Shown here piece by piece: positions 20,152-29,779 of a stretch of 64,000 nt of DNA. The translations under genes and the position numbers were made by a program. The DNA is from Streptomyces xanthochromogenes (GTDB lineage: Bacteria > Actinomycetota > Actinomycetes > Streptomycetales > Streptomycetaceae): assembly GCF_014650455.1 (NCBI RefSeq), contig NZ_BMUZ01000001.1, positions 620,001 through 684,000 of the forward strand, written 5' to 3'. The notes under the pieces were generated by a model, which saw only the letters and a list, made by a program, of their open reading frames with translations, was not told where the DNA came from and did no database searches. Numbering within the stretch: the first letter of the stretch is position 1; every line of letters begins with the position of its first letter.

Positions 20152-20189
20152 GGTAATTCCCAAGTCCCAAGGGACAGGCGGGAATTACC
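20152..20189 (-). other. Nested hairpin overlapping the rpsN stop codon
   Basis: Outer arms 20152-20161 and 20180-20189 are a perfect 10-bp inverted repeat. Inside the loop GTCCC (20164-20168) can pair with GGGAC (20171-20175). The rpsN TAA (20185-20187) is inside the stem. A 223-base spacer separates rpsN from rpsH, unusual in this compact operon. Confidence 0.65.
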
Positions 20190-20370
20190 AGGAGCTCTTG
20201 GTCACGCCCGGCAGCTCGCCACGGTGAGCCATCTCACGAAGGCACACACGGCACAGGCCGAACTTGCGGTACACGGAGTGCGGACGGCCGCAGCGCTGGC
20301 AGCGCGTGTAGCCACGCACACCGAACTTGGGCTTGCGGGCAGCCTTCGCGATAAGAGCCTTCTTCGCCAT
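20185..20370 (-). CDS. rpsN: 30S ribosomal protein S14, zinc-binding type
   Basis: 61 residues. Zinc ligands are in the two CxxC pairs RCQRCGRP and LCRVCLRE; the end is [13 protein letters not shown]. The short zinc form is the one expected inside the spc operon of Gram-positives. Six bases after rplE. Confidence 0.97.
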   Translation of the reverse strand: MAKKALIAKAARKPKFGVRGYTRCQRCGRPHSVYRKFGLCRVCLREMAHRGELPGVTKSSW

Positions 20371-20375
20371 CTCGC

Positions 20376-20933
20376 TTACGCCTCCTTGAAGGGGAAGCCG
20401 AGGTGACGGAGGAGCGCGCGGCCCTCGTCGTCGTTGGTCGCCGTGGTGACCACGGTGATGTCCATACCCCGGGTACGGTCGATCTTGTCCTGGTCGATCT
20501 CGTGGAACATGACCTGCTCGGTGAGACCGAAGGTGTAGTTGCCACGGCCGTCGAACTGCTTCGGCGACAGACCACGGAAGTCACGGATACGCGGCAGCGC
20601 GAGCGACAGCGTACGGTCCAGGAACTCCCACATGCGGTCACCGCGGAGGGTGACGTGGCAGCCGATCGGCTGCCCCTCGCGCAGCTTGAACTGCGCGATC
20701 GACTTGCGGGCCTTGGTGACGGCCGGCTTCTGGCCGGTGATCGTGGTGAGGTCGCGAACCGCGCCGTCCATCAGCTTGGAGTCGCGGGCGGCGTCGCCCA
20801 CACCCATGTTGACCACGATCTTCACGAGGCCGGGAACCTGCATGACGTTCTCGTACGAGAACTCCTCACGCAGCTTGCCCGCGATCTCCTCGCGGTACTT
20901 CGTCTTGAGACGCGGAGTGGTGGTGGTAGCCAT
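20376..20933 (-). CDS. rplE: 50S ribosomal protein L5
   Basis: 5S rRNA-binding protein that contacts P-site tRNA and S13. 185 residues with [20 protein letters not shown] and [20 protein letters not shown], ending [18 protein letters not shown]. The start overlaps the rplX stop by one base (20933). Confidence 0.98.
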   Translation of the reverse strand: MATTTTPRLKTKYREEIAGKLREEFSYENVMQVPGLVKIVVNMGVGDAARDSKLMDGAVRDLTTITGQKPAVTKARKSIAQFKLREGQPIGCHVTLRGDRMWEFLDRTLSLALPRIRDFRGLSPKQFDGRGNYTFGLTEQVMFHEIDQDKIDRTRGMDITVVTTATNDDEGRALLRHLGFPFKEA

Positions 20934-21256
20934 CAGATGTCCTCACCCGTCCGCTTGGCAACGCGGATCTTGTTGCCCTCGTCGTCGAAGCGGAAACCGA
21001 CGCGGGTAACGACCTTGTTGCCGTCCTTCTCCACGACGAGCTGAACGTTGCTCACGTGGATCGGGGCCTCGGTCGTCACAATGCCACCGGTCTGCGAACC
21101 GCGAGCGGTCTGGCCGGCCTTGGTGTGCTTCTTGACCCGGTTGACACCCTCGACCAGGACGCGGTCCTCGCGGGGGAAGGCCGCGATGACCTTGCCCTGC
21201 TTGCCCTTGTCCTTACCGGTGATGACCTGAACCAGGTCGCCCTTCTTGATCTTCAT
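20933..21256 (-). CDS. rplX: 50S ribosomal protein L24
   Basis: Assembly initiator at the subunit back. 107 residues with the KOW motif [20 protein letters not shown] at the start and [20 protein letters not shown] in the middle. Two bases after the rplN stop. Confidence 0.98.
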   Translation of the reverse strand: MKIKKGDLVQVITGKDKGKQGKVIAAFPREDRVLVEGVNRVKKHTKAGQTARGSQTGGIVTTEAPIHVSNVQLVVEKDGNKVVTRVGFRFDDEGNKIRVAKRTGEDI

Positions 21257-21258
21257 GC

Positions 21259-21627
21259 TTACAGCACCTCCGGCGCGAGCGAGATGATCTTCATGAACTT
21301 CTTCTCGCGCAGCTCCCGGCCCACCGGGCCGAAGATGCGGGTGCCGCGGGGGTCGCCATCGTTCTTGAGGATGACGGCCGCGTTCTCGTCGAAGCGGATG
21401 TACGAGCCGTCCTGACGACGACGCTCCTTGACGGTGCGCACGACGACAGCCTTGACGACGTCGCCCTTCTTCACGTTGCCACCGGGGATCGCGTCCTTGA
21501 CGGTGGCGACGATGACGTCACCGATACCCGCGTAGCGGCGACCGGAGCCACCGAGCACACGGATGCAAAGGATTTCCTTCGCACCAGTGTTGTCGGCGAC
21601 ACGCAGTCGCGACTCCTGCTGGATCAC
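21259..21627 (-). CDS. rplN: 50S ribosomal protein L14
   Basis: Intersubunit-bridge protein. 122 residues, [20 protein letters not shown] at the start and [20 protein letters not shown] at the end. A strong 14-bp hairpin lies just upstream (21656-21687), so this is probably the first gene of a distinct spc transcript or a processed segment. Confidence 0.98.
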   Translation of the reverse strand: MIQQESRLRVADNTGAKEILCIRVLGGSGRRYAGIGDVIVATVKDAIPGGNVKKGDVVKAVVVRTVKERRRQDGSYIRFDENAAVILKNDGDPRGTRIFGPVGRELREKKFMKIISLAPEVL

Positions 21628-21655
21628 GTCTATCTCCTGATCGTCTGCCGGTTCC

Positions 21656-21687
21656 CGGCCGGGGCTTGATGACTCAAGCCCCGGCCG
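21656..21687 (-). terminator. Strong hairpin at the rpsQ-rplN (S10/spc) boundary
   Basis: Perfect 14-bp GC-rich stem, arms 21656-21669 and 21674-21687, with the loop TGAC. It lies 40 bases beyond the rpsQ stop and 29 bases before rplN. It may end S10 transcripts, or stabilise or process mRNA. Confidence 0.75.
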
Positions 21688-21727
21688 AGCCTGGCGGAAC
21701 TAACCCGAGGGAAAACCCCTCAGATAA

Positions 21728-22012
21728 TTACTTGGCCTTCTCGAGGATCTCGACGATGCGCCAGCGCTTGCTCGCCGACAGCGGACGCGTCTCCATGATG
21801 AGGACGCGGTCGCCGACACCGGCAGCGTTCTGCTCGTCGTGCGCCTTGAGCTTGTTCGTACGGCGGATGACCTTGCCGTACAGCGCGTGCTTCACACGGT
21901 CCTCGACAGCGACGACGACGGTCTTGTCCATCTTGTCGCTGACGACCAGACCCTCGCGGGTCTTGCGGAAACCGCGCGCTTCAGTCGTCTCAGTCACATT
22001 CTTCTCGCTCAT
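21728..22012 (-). CDS. rpsQ: 30S ribosomal protein S17
   Basis: Primary 16S rRNA binder. 94 residues: [20 protein letters not shown], then [20 protein letters not shown] and [20 protein letters not shown], an OB fold. One-base overlap with the rpmC stop. Confidence 0.98.
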   Translation of the reverse strand: MSEKNVTETTEARGFRKTREGLVVSDKMDKTVVVAVEDRVKHALYGKVIRRTNKLKAHDEQNAAGVGDRVLIMETRPLSASKRWRIVEILEKAK

Positions 22013-22236
22013 CAGGCGCTCTCCACCGTCTCGATGCCCAGCTCGCGCTCGCGCATCAGGGTGTAGATCCGGGCGATGTCCTTACGGACGGACTTGAGCC
22101 GACCGTGGTTCTCGAGCTGGCCCGTCGCCGCCTGGAAGCGGAGGTTGAACAGCTCTTCCTTGGCTTCGCGGAGCTTGTTGAGAAGCTCCTCGTCACCCAG
22201 CTCGCGCAGTTCGGACGCCTTGGTTCCGGCCGACAT
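22012..22236 (-). CDS. rpmC: 50S ribosomal protein L29
   Basis: Exit-tunnel protein that docks trigger factor and SRP. 74 residues, [20 protein letters not shown] and the helix-rich [23 protein letters not shown] 22236 shares a base with the rplP stop and is preferred over the GTG one codon before it. Confidence 0.96.
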   Translation of the reverse strand: MSAGTKASELRELGDEELLNKLREAKEELFNLRFQAATGQLENHGRLKSVRKDIARIYTLMRERELGIETVESA

Positions 22237-22655
22237 CACGCCTCACCTGCCTCGCGCCGGACGATGCGGCACTTCATCGGGAGCTTGTGAGCGGCTCGGG
22301 TGAGCGCCTCACGAGCAATCTTCTCGTTCGGGTAGGACAGCTCGAACATCACCCGGCCCGGGTGAACGTTCGCGACCCACCACTCCGGAGAACCCTTACC
22401 GGAACCCATGCGGGTCTCGGCAGGCTTCTTCGTCAGGGGGCGGTCCGGGTAGATGTTGATCCAGACCTTGCCGCCACGCTTGATGTGGCGGGTCATCGCG
22501 ATACGAGCCGCCTCGATCTGGCGGTTGGTCACGTACGCCGGCGTGAGGGCCTGAATGCCGTACTCGCCGAACGCAACCGTCGTACCACCCTTGGCCATAC
22601 CGCGGCGCTTGGGGTGGTGCTGCTTGCGGTGCTTGACCCTACGGGGGATCAGCAT
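22236..22655 (-). CDS. rplP: 50S ribosomal protein L16
   Basis: A-site/5S region protein. 139 residues: [40 protein letters not shown], and [20 protein letters not shown] (loop near the tRNA). Five bases after rpsC. Confidence 0.98.
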   Translation of the reverse strand: MLIPRRVKHRKQHHPKRRGMAKGGTTVAFGEYGIQALTPAYVTNRQIEAARIAMTRHIKRGGKVWINIYPDRPLTKKPAETRMGSGKGSPEWWVANVHPGRVMFELSYPNEKIAREALTRAAHKLPMKCRIVRREAGEA

Positions 22656-22660
22656 TTCGG

Positions 22661-23503
22661 TCAGGCCTCCGTTCCGGTGCTCTCAGCCGGAGCGGCAGCG
22701 GCGGGAGCCTCGGCCTGGGGGGCCTCGGCAGCCGGCGCAGCCTGCTGCGGCTTGCGGCCGCGACCGCCACGCTCGCCGCCACGTCCACCACGGCCACCGG
22801 CCGGACGGTCGTTGGCGCCACCACGGGCCGGGCGGTTACCCGCACGGGCCGCTGCGTTCTCGGCGCGAACCTCGGCGATGTTCTTGACATCGCCCTTGTA
22901 GATCCAGACCTTCACGCCGATGCGGCCGAAGGTCGTCTTGGCCTCGAAGAAGCCGTAGTCGATGTTCGCGCGCAGGGTGTGCAGCGGCACACGGCCTTCG
23001 CGGTAGAACTCCGAGCGGGACATCTCGGCGCCGCCGAGACGGCCACCACACTGGATCTTGATGCCCTTGGCGCCGGCCTTCATCGTGCCCTGCATGCTCT
23101 TGCGCATGGCACGACGGAAGGAGACACGGGAGGAGAGCTGCTCGGCAACGGCCTGAGCAACCAGCTGAGCGTCCATCTCGGGGTTCTTGACCTCAAGGAT
23201 GTTCAGCTGGACCTGCTTGCCCGTGAGCTTCTCGAGGTCACCGCGGATGCGGTCGGCCTCGGCGCCACGGCGGCCGATGACGATGCCGGGACGCGCGGTG
23301 TGGATGTCCACCCGCACGCGGTCACGGGTGCGCTCGATCTCAACCTTCGAGATGCCGGCGCGCTCCATGCCGGACGTCATCATCCGACGGATGGCGACGT
23401 CTTCCTTGACGTAGTCCTTGTACAGCTTGTCGGCGTACCAACGGGACTTGAAGTCCGTGGTAATGCCGAGTCGGAACCCGTGCGGGTTTACCTTCTGGCC
23501 CAT
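22661..23503 (-). CDS. rpsC: 30S ribosomal protein S3
   Basis: mRNA-entry protein with helicase role. 280 residues: KH domain ([20 protein letters not shown]), C-terminal S3 domain ([40 protein letters not shown]). A long Gly/Arg then Ala/Pro/Glu-rich tail of about 65 residues ([20 protein letters not shown]) is typical of Streptomyces. One-base overlap with the rplV stop. Confidence 0.98.
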   Translation of the reverse strand: MGQKVNPHGFRLGITTDFKSRWYADKLYKDYVKEDVAIRRMMTSGMERAGISKVEIERTRDRVRVDIHTARPGIVIGRRGAEADRIRGDLEKLTGKQVQLNILEVKNPEMDAQLVAQAVAEQLSSRVSFRRAMRKSMQGTMKAGAKGIKIQCGGRLGGAEMSRSEFYREGRVPLHTLRANIDYGFFEAKTTFGRIGVKVWIYKGDVKNIAEVRAENAAARAGNRPARGGANDRPAGGRGGRGGERGGRGRKPQQAAPAAEAPQAEAPAAAAPAESTGTEA

Positions 23504-23850
23504 TACCGGGTTCCTTCCTTGCTGCTGACGACCACGGTGATGTGGCTGGTCCGCTTACGGATCCGGTAGGCACGGCCCTGAGCACGCGGACGGAACCGCT
23601 TCAGGGTCGGGCCCTCGTCCACGTACGCCTCGCTGATGACCAGCGAAGAGGCGTCGGTGTGGTCGTAGTTGTGCGCGGCGTTGGCAATGGCGCTGTCCAG
23701 CACCTTGCCGACCGGCACGCTCGCGGCCTGCGGGGCGAAACGCAGGACCGCCTGAGCCTCCGTGGCATCCATGCCACGGATAAGGTCCACCACGCGGCGG
23801 GCCTTCATGGGCGTGACGCGGATGTACCGCGCCTGGGCCCTGGCTTCCAT
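23503..23850 (-). CDS. rplV: 50S ribosomal protein L22
   Basis: Lines the peptide exit tunnel; its loop is where macrolide-resistance changes map in other bacteria. 115 residues: [20 protein letters not shown], then [23 protein letters not shown] 23850 is chosen for the family N-terminus; the frame is open 48 codons further, over the rpsS stop. Confidence 0.97.
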   Translation of the reverse strand: MEARAQARYIRVTPMKARRVVDLIRGMDATEAQAVLRFAPQAASVPVGKVLDSAIANAAHNYDHTDASSLVISEAYVDEGPTLKRFRPRAQGRAYRIRKRTSHITVVVSSKEGTR

Positions 23851-23893
23851 GGTTGTCCCTTCGGTGTAAGTCATAGTCGTTACCCACCCCGCG

Positions 23894-24175
23894 TTAGCGG
23901 CGCTTCGACTTCCGGTCGTCCTTGACGTGGCCGCGGAAGGTGCGAGTCGGCGAGAACTCGCCGAGCTTGTGGCCGACCATCGACTCGGAGACAAACACCG
24001 GGACGTGGGTCTTGCCGTTGTGCACCGCGATCGTGTGGCCGAGCATGGCCGGGATGATCATCGAGCGACGGGACCAGGTCTTGATGACGTTCTTGGTTCC
24101 AGCTTCGTTCTGAGCGTCCACCTTCTTTACGAGGTGGCCGTCAACGAAGGGTCCCTTCTTGAGACTGCGCGGCAT
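23894..24175 (-). CDS. rpsS: 30S ribosomal protein S19
   Basis: Head protein bound next to S13. 93 residues, [20 protein letters not shown] and [20 protein letters not shown], then [20 protein letters not shown]. Twelve bases after rplB. Confidence 0.98.
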   Translation of the reverse strand: MPRSLKKGPFVDGHLVKKVDAQNEAGTKNVIKTWSRRSMIIPAMLGHTIAVHNGKTHVPVFVSESMVGHKLGEFSPTRTFRGHVKDDRKSKRR

Positions 24176-24187
24176 CTAAACCCGCTC

Positions 24188-25024
24188 CTAGCGCTTCTTG
24201 TTCGTCTTGCGGCGGCGGACGATGTACTTGCTCGATGCCTTCTTCGGCGAGCGAGTACGACCCTCCTTCTGACCCCACGGGGAGACCGGGTGGCGACCAC
24301 CACTGGTCTTGCCCTCACCACCACCGTGCGGGTGGTCAACCGGGTTCATCGCGACACCACGGACGGACGGGCGAACGCCCTTCCAGCGCATACGGCCGGC
24401 CTTGCCCCAGTTGATGTTCGACTGCTCGGCGTTGCCGACCTCACCGACGGTGGCGCGGCAGCGGGCGTCGACCAGGCGAATTTCACCGGACGGCATACGA
24501 AGGTGGGCCATCGTGCCCTCCTTCGCCAGCAGCTGCACCGAAGCACCCGCGGAGCGGGCGAACTTCGCACCGCCGCCGGGACGCAGCTCGATGGCGTGGA
24601 TGGTCGTACCGACCGGGATGTTGCGCAGCGCCAGGTTGTTGCCCGGCTTGATGTCGGCCCCGGGGCCGTTCTCAATGCGGTCACCCTGGCTCAGGCCACG
24701 GGGCGCAATGATGTAGCGCTTCTCGCCGTCCGCGTAGTGCAGGAGCGCGATGCGCGCGGTGCGGTTCGGGTCGTACTCGATGTGAGCGACCTTCGCCGGC
24801 ACGCCGTCCTTGTCGTGACGACGGAAGTCGATCACGCGGTAGGCACGCTTGTGGCCACCGCCCTGGTGACGGACGGTCACACGACCGGTGTTGTTACGGC
24901 CGCCCTTGCTGTGCAGGGGGCGGACCAGCGACTTCTCCGGCGTGGACCGCGTGATCTCGACGAAGTCGGCGACGCTGGAGCCACGACGGCCCGGAGTCGT
25001 CGGCTTGTACTTGCGGATACCCAT
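24188..25024 (-). CDS. rplB: 50S ribosomal protein L2
   Basis: Needed for subunit joining and peptidyl-transferase structure. 278 residues: [40 protein letters not shown], and the signature [20 protein letters not shown] carrying the conserved His near the catalytic centre. Confidence 0.98.
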   Translation of the reverse strand: MGIRKYKPTTPGRRGSSVADFVEITRSTPEKSLVRPLHSKGGRNNTGRVTVRHQGGGHKRAYRVIDFRRHDKDGVPAKVAHIEYDPNRTARIALLHYADGEKRYIIAPRGLSQGDRIENGPGADIKPGNNLALRNIPVGTTIHAIELRPGGGAKFARSAGASVQLLAKEGTMAHLRMPSGEIRLVDARCRATVGEVGNAEQSNINWGKAGRMRWKGVRPSVRGVAMNPVDHPHGGGEGKTSGGRHPVSPWGQKEGRTRSPKKASSKYIVRRRKTNKKR

Positions 25025-25063
25025 TTCTCAGTCCTCGTCCGATATTCGGACCAGGGCGCTCCG

Positions 25064-25378
25064 TTAGGAGGCCTGGCCGAAGATGTCGATACGGTCGCCC
25101 TCAGCAAGGGTCACGATGGCGCGCTTGGTGTCGGCACGCTTGCCGAAACCGGTCTTCGTGCGCTTGCGCTTGCCCTGGCGGTTGATCGTGTTGACCCCGG
25201 TGACCTTGACCGAGAAGACCGCTTCCACGGCCTGCTTGATCTGGGTCTTGTTGGAGCCCGGCTTGACGACGAACGTGTACTTGTTCTCGTCGAGCAGCGC
25301 GTAGCTCTTCTCGGACACAACCGGCTTGACAAGAATGTCGCGCGGGTCCGTGAAGGTCTTGCTGGTGATCTCGGCCAT
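25064..25378 (-). CDS. rplW: 50S ribosomal protein L23
   Basis: Exit-tunnel rim protein. 104 residues: [40 protein letters not shown], and [20 protein letters not shown]. One-base overlap with the rplD stop. Confidence 0.98.
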   Translation of the reverse strand: MAEITSKTFTDPRDILVKPVVSEKSYALLDENKYTFVVKPGSNKTQIKQAVEAVFSVKVTGVNTINRQGKRKRTKTGFGKRADTKRAIVTLAEGDRIDIFGQAS

Positions 25379-26028
25379 CAGGCCTCGCTCCCCTCGTTGT
25401 CATCGGCCTTGGGGCCAGACACGAAGGACTCGAAAGCGGCCTGGGTGAAGACCACGTCGTCGGAGACGATCACGTCGTACGTGTTCAGCTGGCCCGGCTC
25501 CAGGATGTGGACCTGGGGCAGGTTGCGGGCGGACAGCCACGCGGCCTCGTCGGCGCGCTCGACGACCAGGAGCAGGTTGGCGCGCTCCGAGATCTTGCCG
25601 AACAGCGTCTTGGCGGCCTTGGTGGAAGCCGTGCCCTCGACCACGCCGGTGACGACGTGGATGCGGGAGTGGCGCGCCCGGTCGGAGAGGGCACCGCGCA
25701 GGGCGGCGGCCTTCATCTTCTTCGGGGTGCGCTGCGAGTAGTCACGCGGCTGCGGGCCGTGGACCACGCCACCGCCGGCGAACTGCGGCGCACGGGTCGA
25801 ACCCTGGCGCGCGCGGCCGGTGCCCTTCTGGCGGTACGGCTTGCGGCCACCACCACGGACTTCGCCGCGAGTCTTGGTCTTGTGCGTGCCCTGACGGGCA
25901 GCAGCCAGCTGCGCGACAACGACCTGGTGGATCAGCGGAACGCTGGTCTTCGCGTCGAAGATCTCCGCGGGGAGCTCGACGGTACCGGCCTTGTCGCCTG
26001 CCGGCGAAAGGATGTCAATGGTGCTCAT
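25378..26028 (-). CDS. rplD: 50S ribosomal protein L4
   Basis: Tunnel protein that also represses the S10 operon in E. coli. 216 residues: [20 protein letters not shown], the extended loop [20 protein letters not shown], and [23 protein letters not shown] 26028 is used; the longer frame reads into rplC. Confidence 0.97.
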   Translation of the reverse strand: MSTIDILSPAGDKAGTVELPAEIFDAKTSVPLIHQVVVAQLAAARQGTHKTKTRGEVRGGGRKPYRQKGTGRARQGSTRAPQFAGGGVVHGPQPRDYSQRTPKKMKAAALRGALSDRARHSRIHVVTGVVEGTASTKAAKTLFGKISERANLLLVVERADEAAWLSARNLPQVHILEPGQLNTYDVIVSDDVVFTQAAFESFVSGPKADDNEGSEA

Positions 26029-26032
26029 TACC

Positions 26033-26677
26033 TCAAGCCCCCTTGGCCGCGGTACGGACCAGGACGAGGCCGCCGTTCGGACCGGGGACCGCGCCCTTGA
26101 TGAGGAGCAGACCCTTCTCCGCGTCAACCGCGTGGATGGTCAGGTTCTGGGTGGTGACACGCTCGTTGCCCATGCGGCCCGCCATGCGGACGCCCTTGAA
26201 CACACGGCCAGGGGTGGCGCAGCCACCGATGGAACCGGGCGAGCGGTGCTTGCGCTGGACGCCGTGTCCGGCGCCGAGGCCCTTGAAGTTGTGACGCTTC
26301 ATGACACCGGCGAAGCCCTTGCCCTTGCTCTTGCCCGTGACGTCAACCTTGACGCCGGACTCGAACACCTCGGCAGTGATCTCCTGGCCCAGCGTGTACT
26401 CGCTGGCGTCAGGGGTGCGGAGCTCCACCAGGTGGCGGCGGGGAGTCACGTCGGCCTTGGCGAAGTGACCCTTGAGGGGCTTGTTCACCTTGCGCGGGTC
26501 AATCTCGCCGAAGGCGATCTGGACCGACTCGTAACCGTCGACGTCGTTCGTGCGGACCTGCGTCACGACGCACGGCCCGGCCTTGATGACGGTGACCGGG
26601 ACAACCCGGTTGTTCTCGTCCCAGACCTGGGTCATGCCGAGCTTCTCGCCCAGGACGCCCTTGATGTTCTTGCTCAT
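26033..26677 (-). CDS. rplC: 50S ribosomal protein L3
   Basis: Early-assembling protein near the peptidyl-transferase centre. 214 residues: [40 protein letters not shown] (the centre-reaching loop), and [20 protein letters not shown]. Fourteen bases after rpsJ. Confidence 0.98.
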   Translation of the reverse strand: MSKNIKGVLGEKLGMTQVWDENNRVVPVTVIKAGPCVVTQVRTNDVDGYESVQIAFGEIDPRKVNKPLKGHFAKADVTPRRHLVELRTPDASEYTLGQEITAEVFESGVKVDVTGKSKGKGFAGVMKRHNFKGLGAGHGVQRKHRSPGSIGGCATPGRVFKGVRMAGRMGNERVTTQNLTIHAVDAEKGLLLIKGAVPGPNGGLVLVRTAAKGA

Positions 26678-26691
26678 CTCGGCCCGTCCCT

Positions 26692-27000
26692 TCAGAGCTT
26701 GATCTCGATGTCGACACCGGCCGGCAGGTCGAGGCGCATCAGCGAGTCAACCGTCTTCGGCGTGGGGTCGAGAATGTCGATGAGGCGCTTGTGCGTGCGC
26801 ATCTCGAAGTGCTCGCGAGAGTCCTTGTACTTGTGCGGCGACTTGATGACGCAGTACACGTTCTTCTCAGTGGGCAGCGGCACCGGGCCTGCGACCGACG
26901 CACCAGTGCGGGTCACCGTCTCGACGATCTTCTTCGCCGAGGAGTCGATGACCTCGTGGTCGTAGGCCTTGAGCCGGATGCGGATCTTCTGTCCCGCCAT
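26692..27000 (-). CDS. rpsJ: 30S ribosomal protein S10
   Basis: Head protein and, with NusB, antitermination factor. 102 residues: [60 protein letters not shown]. First gene of the super-operon; its leader carries the stem-loop element at 27060-27092. Confidence 0.98.
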   Translation of the reverse strand: MAGQKIRIRLKAYDHEVIDSSAKKIVETVTRTGASVAGPVPLPTEKNVYCVIKSPHKYKDSREHFEMRTHKRLIDILDPTPKTVDSLMRLDLPAGVDIEIKL

Positions 27001-27059
27001 GGCTACCTAGTAGTCCTTTGTCTCGTAACGCTCTGGAACCCGGGGGCTCTATCGACTCT

Positions 27060-27092
27060 GTCTCCGACCCACGCGGTCGGGCGTGTCGCATT
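27060..27092 (-). promoter_or_regulatory. Leader element shared by rpsJ and rpsL
   Basis: A 33-base stretch with a CCGACC / GGTCGG stem (loop GCGTG) recurs upstream of rpsL (37936-37968) with three mismatches. Here its near end is 60 bases upstream of the rpsJ start codon. A 5' UTR regulatory structure or a shared transcription-start region are both possible. Confidence 0.6.
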
Positions 27093-28095
27093 CCCTCTAC
27101 GCAGAAATCCCATACGGAATTTCCCAACCAAGGGGATGCGGGCCACAAGACCTCGCAGACGGGGGCAGAACACCCACCGGACGCCTGGCCGGAGCCCCGC
27201 TGACACTTCCCGGAAGATTCCCGTACGTCCGCCCCTGATCAGGGGCGACGAGTACGATGGGACTCGCTTCCGGTCCTCCCGGCGGGAGGCGCGCAGCATC
27301 GGCACTCAACCGAGCAACCCCGATAGTCTGCCACACCGGGGCAGGGCCTGGCCAATCGCAGCCGGGAAGCGTACCCCACGTCACATGCGCTCACGCATTC
27401 GGCACGCGGCCGTGCGATGCGGGCCCCCTCTCCCGGCACCGCTGACATGACCGCCCCCACCGCCAACAGCCGGCTCCGGGCCCGGTGTGGCTGAGCCTCG
27501 CGGCGCGCGGCGGATCGACGAAGTCCACGGCACGGCCGTACCGGTCCAGCGCGTCGAGCTCGACGCGACCGCCCCGCCCGAGGGCCCGGGCCCGGAGCCT
27601 CGGTGCCACCACGGCGAAGACGCGTACGACGCCGACCGCGCACCGAACGACGCGGACGGCAGCGGTTTCACCCACCACCCTCGACCGACCGGACCTGAAG
27701 CCTCGGCTCAGCCGCCGGCCCCTGTCCCGACCACCAGGCCACCGGCCCGCTCGCGGGCGGTTGAGCGCTGCTCCCAGCCCCTCCTGTCCGTGCCCCCCGG
27801 GTCGCACCCCCCACGACCCGGCACACCACGACCCGGCACACCGCGACCCGGCGCCCCACGCCATCAAAAGCCCTCAATTCCCGGAGGGAAATCCCCCACC
27901 CAACCCCTCCAGCCTCCCGTCACCCACACGGGTGACAACGCCCAACTCGGCTGGATTTGCTGGCAGTTGACTGGCATATGCTCGCGCCGACAGCCCCGGT
28001 CGCCGGGGCGACGACAACCCCACACATGCATCGGCCCCCGGCCGGGACTGGCATCCCGATCGAGGGCCTGACCACCTAGGAAGCACACCTTCCCG
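27093..28095. other. Gene-poor tuf-side upstream region of rpsJ
   Basis: About 1,000 bases. The left part should contain the rpsJ promoter. It includes GGGAAATTCC near 27117 and a perfect 18-bp palindrome at 27230-27247. Between 27390 and 28070 open frames exist on both strands (27391-27867 minus, 27487-28071 plus). Their proteins are Pro/Arg-rich with no known domain, and I could not favour one, so neither is called. Confidence 0.5.
27230..27247. repeat. Perfect 18-bp palindrome
   Basis: CGCCCCTGATCAGGGGCG is identical on both strands with no spacer, 230 bases upstream of rpsJ. It could be a dimeric regulator site or a cruciform. There is nothing to link it to a specific protein. Confidence 0.7.
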
Positions 28096-28932
28096 ATGGC
28101 TCTTCAGAACCCTAGCGCGCCCCCGCGCCCCTCGTCCCGCGTTCCCGACGGCACCGCCCACTCCGGTGTCATTCACGCCAACACCCGGCACACCAGTCGG
28201 TACACGGTCGTCGGCAACCACCTCGCCCAGCACCGCGAGCTCTCCCTGCTGGCGATCGGCCTCGCCGTACACATCCAGTCCCTGCCCGCCGGGGCCCGCA
28301 TCGGCATCAAGGTCCTCGCCGACCGCTTCCCCGAGGGCGAGGCCCGCATCGCCTCGGCGTTGCGCGAGCTGGAGGCGCACGGGTACCTGAAGCGCAGCCG
28401 GGAGCGGCTGCCCAGCGGCCGGGTCGTCAGCCGTACGGTGTCCTGCAACCAGCCCGGGCACGGCCGCGCAACGCCGTGCAGCCCACCCGACGCGCGCCGC
28501 CCGGAGCCGAGGCCCCGCAGAACCATGCCCCCTGCCCCGTCGGTCCCCGTGTCCTCGGCCACACCACCCCAGGCTGCCCCCGTGCCCTCACCCGAGGCCG
28601 CCGAACTCCTCAAGGGGCTGCGCCGCGACGAACCCCGGCTCCTGCTCGCCGAACGGGACGTGAACCGCCTCGCGCCACTCGTAGCCGCCTGGCTCGACCG
28701 TGGGGCCGACCCCGACGCCGTACGCCGCACCCTGACGGCGAACCTCCCCGAGCCGCTGCACCACCCGGCGTCCCTGCTGGCCCACCGCCTCGCTGCGCTG
28801 CTCCCGCCCCCCATGCCCGTGCAGGCCCGTCCGGATCCGCTCCAGACCTGCGAAACCTGCGACCGAGCCTTCCGGGGACCGGCCCCCGGCCATTGCCGCG
28901 ACTGCCGGCCCGATCTCCACGAGGCTGCCTGA
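28096..28932 (+). CDS. Winged-helix DNA-binding protein with C-terminal zinc ribbon
   Basis: 278 residues. Residues of about 35-115 read as a winged helix (NHLAQHRELSLLAIGLAVHI, KVLADRFPEGEARIASALRE, LEAHGYLKRSRERLPSGRVV). A Pro-rich linker and a second helical domain (ELLKGLRRDEPRLLLAERDV) follow. The C-terminus carries paired cysteines CETCDRAF and HCRDC, a likely zinc ribbon. Such proteins are common in Streptomyces without known function. ATG 28096 with AGGAAG somewhat far upstream (28078). The Uma2-like gene starts two bases after its stop, so the two are probably co-translated. Confidence 0.75.
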   Translation: MALQNPSAPPRPSSRVPDGTAHSGVIHANTRHTSRYTVVGNHLAQHRELSLLAIGLAVHIQSLPAGARIGIKVLADRFPEGEARIASALRELEAHGYLKRSRERLPSGRVVSRTVSCNQPGHGRATPCSPPDARRPEPRPRRTMPPAPSVPVSSATPPQAAPVPSPEAAELLKGLRRDEPRLLLAERDVNRLAPLVAAWLDRGADPDAVRRTLTANLPEPLHHPASLLAHRLAALLPPPMPVQARPDPLQTCETCDRAFRGPAPGHCRDCRPDLHEAA

Positions 28933-28933
28933 C

Positions 28934-29488
28934 GTGCACCGATACCGGGCGATGCGAAGGCTGGTTCAGGCGATGGACGACACACTTCCCGGCAGGTTCG
29001 AGATCACCAAGGACGGGATCGTCCACGACCTTCGGACTCCCGTCCGTCCCCACGAGCTCACCGCCGTGCGGGTGCGCAAACGCCTGGAGAAGGTGATGCC
29101 GGAGGATCTCGTCACCCATGCGGGAGCACCCGACGTCGAGGACGAGGTGGCGCACATCATGCGTCGCCCCGACATCATCGTGATCCGCGAACCCGACATG
29201 GAAGGCGACGGCTCCTTCGACCCCCGTACTCTCATCGCCGCCATCGAAGTCGTCTCCCGCTCCAACCCGGACCACGACTGGGTGGGCAAGATGCGGGACT
29301 ACCCCCTGCTCGGCGTCCCCGTCTACGCGGTCTTCGACCCCCGCACGGGGACCGGCGCCGTTCTGTCCGAGATCCACTCCACCCCCGACGGCCCCCGTTA
29401 CGCGACGCGGAAGGACTTCGTCTACGGCGAGGACGTCACCATCGCCGAGTGGACGATCCCCACCGATGCGCTGCCGCGCTACCCGTAG
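28934..29488 (+). CDS. Uma2 family (PD-(D/E)XK nuclease-fold) protein
   Basis: 184 residues. The nuclease-fold core is RPDIIVIREPD followed by TLIAAIEVVSRSNPDHDWVG and KMRDYPLLGVPVYAVFDP, giving the D, E and K positions expected of the Uma2/DUF820 family. The fold is that of restriction-type nucleases, but cellular roles are not established. GTG 28934 is only one base after the upstream stop; an ATG at 28952 is an alternative start. Confidence 0.82.
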   Translation: MHRYRAMRRLVQAMDDTLPGRFEITKDGIVHDLRTPVRPHELTAVRVRKRLEKVMPEDLVTHAGAPDVEDEVAHIMRRPDIIVIREPDMEGDGSFDPRTLIAAIEVVSRSNPDHDWVGKMRDYPLLGVPVYAVFDPRTGTGAVLSEIHSTPDGPRYATRKDFVYGEDVTIAEWTIPTDALPRYP

Positions 29489-29569
29489 CGTCTCCTCGCG
29501 CAGCCGGATGCCGTCCCCTGCGCCCCGCACCCGGCGCCAACCGGGCGTGAGGTAACACCAGTTGAGGGG

Positions 29570-29779
29570 TCAGCTCCTCGACGCGTACGAGACGAAGTCT
29601 GCCCAGGCGGCCGGCGTCAACGCGAGCTGGGGGCCACCGATGGTCTTGGAGTCTCGGACGTGCATCACGCCGGGGGCAGCGGCGACCTCGATGCAGTCGT
29701 TGCCGTCACCGCTACTGCTGTAGCTGCTCTTGAACCACACCAGAGCGGAGGCGTCCCGGGCAGTGGGGGTGGCGATCAT
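29570..29779 (-). CDS. DUF397 domain protein
   Basis: 69 residues, with the DUF397 hallmarks WFKSSYSSSGDGNDCIEVA, VMHVRDSKTIGGPQLALTPA and AWADFVSYASRS. Its ATG overlaps the regulator stop upstream (ATGA at 29776-29779), so it is translated together with the Xre-DUF5753 protein. Such pairs occur many times per Streptomyces genome; the whiJ locus is the studied example, where they affect developmental timing. Confidence 0.9.
   Translation of the reverse strand: MIATPTARDASALVWFKSSYSSSGDGNDCIEVAAAPGVMHVRDSKTIGGPQLALTPAAWADFVSYASRS

Noticed and set aside
27391..28071. Overlapping open frames on both strands upstream of the winged-helix gene
   Set aside because: No family, no ribosome-binding site and no way to choose a frame; left as unassigned sequence.
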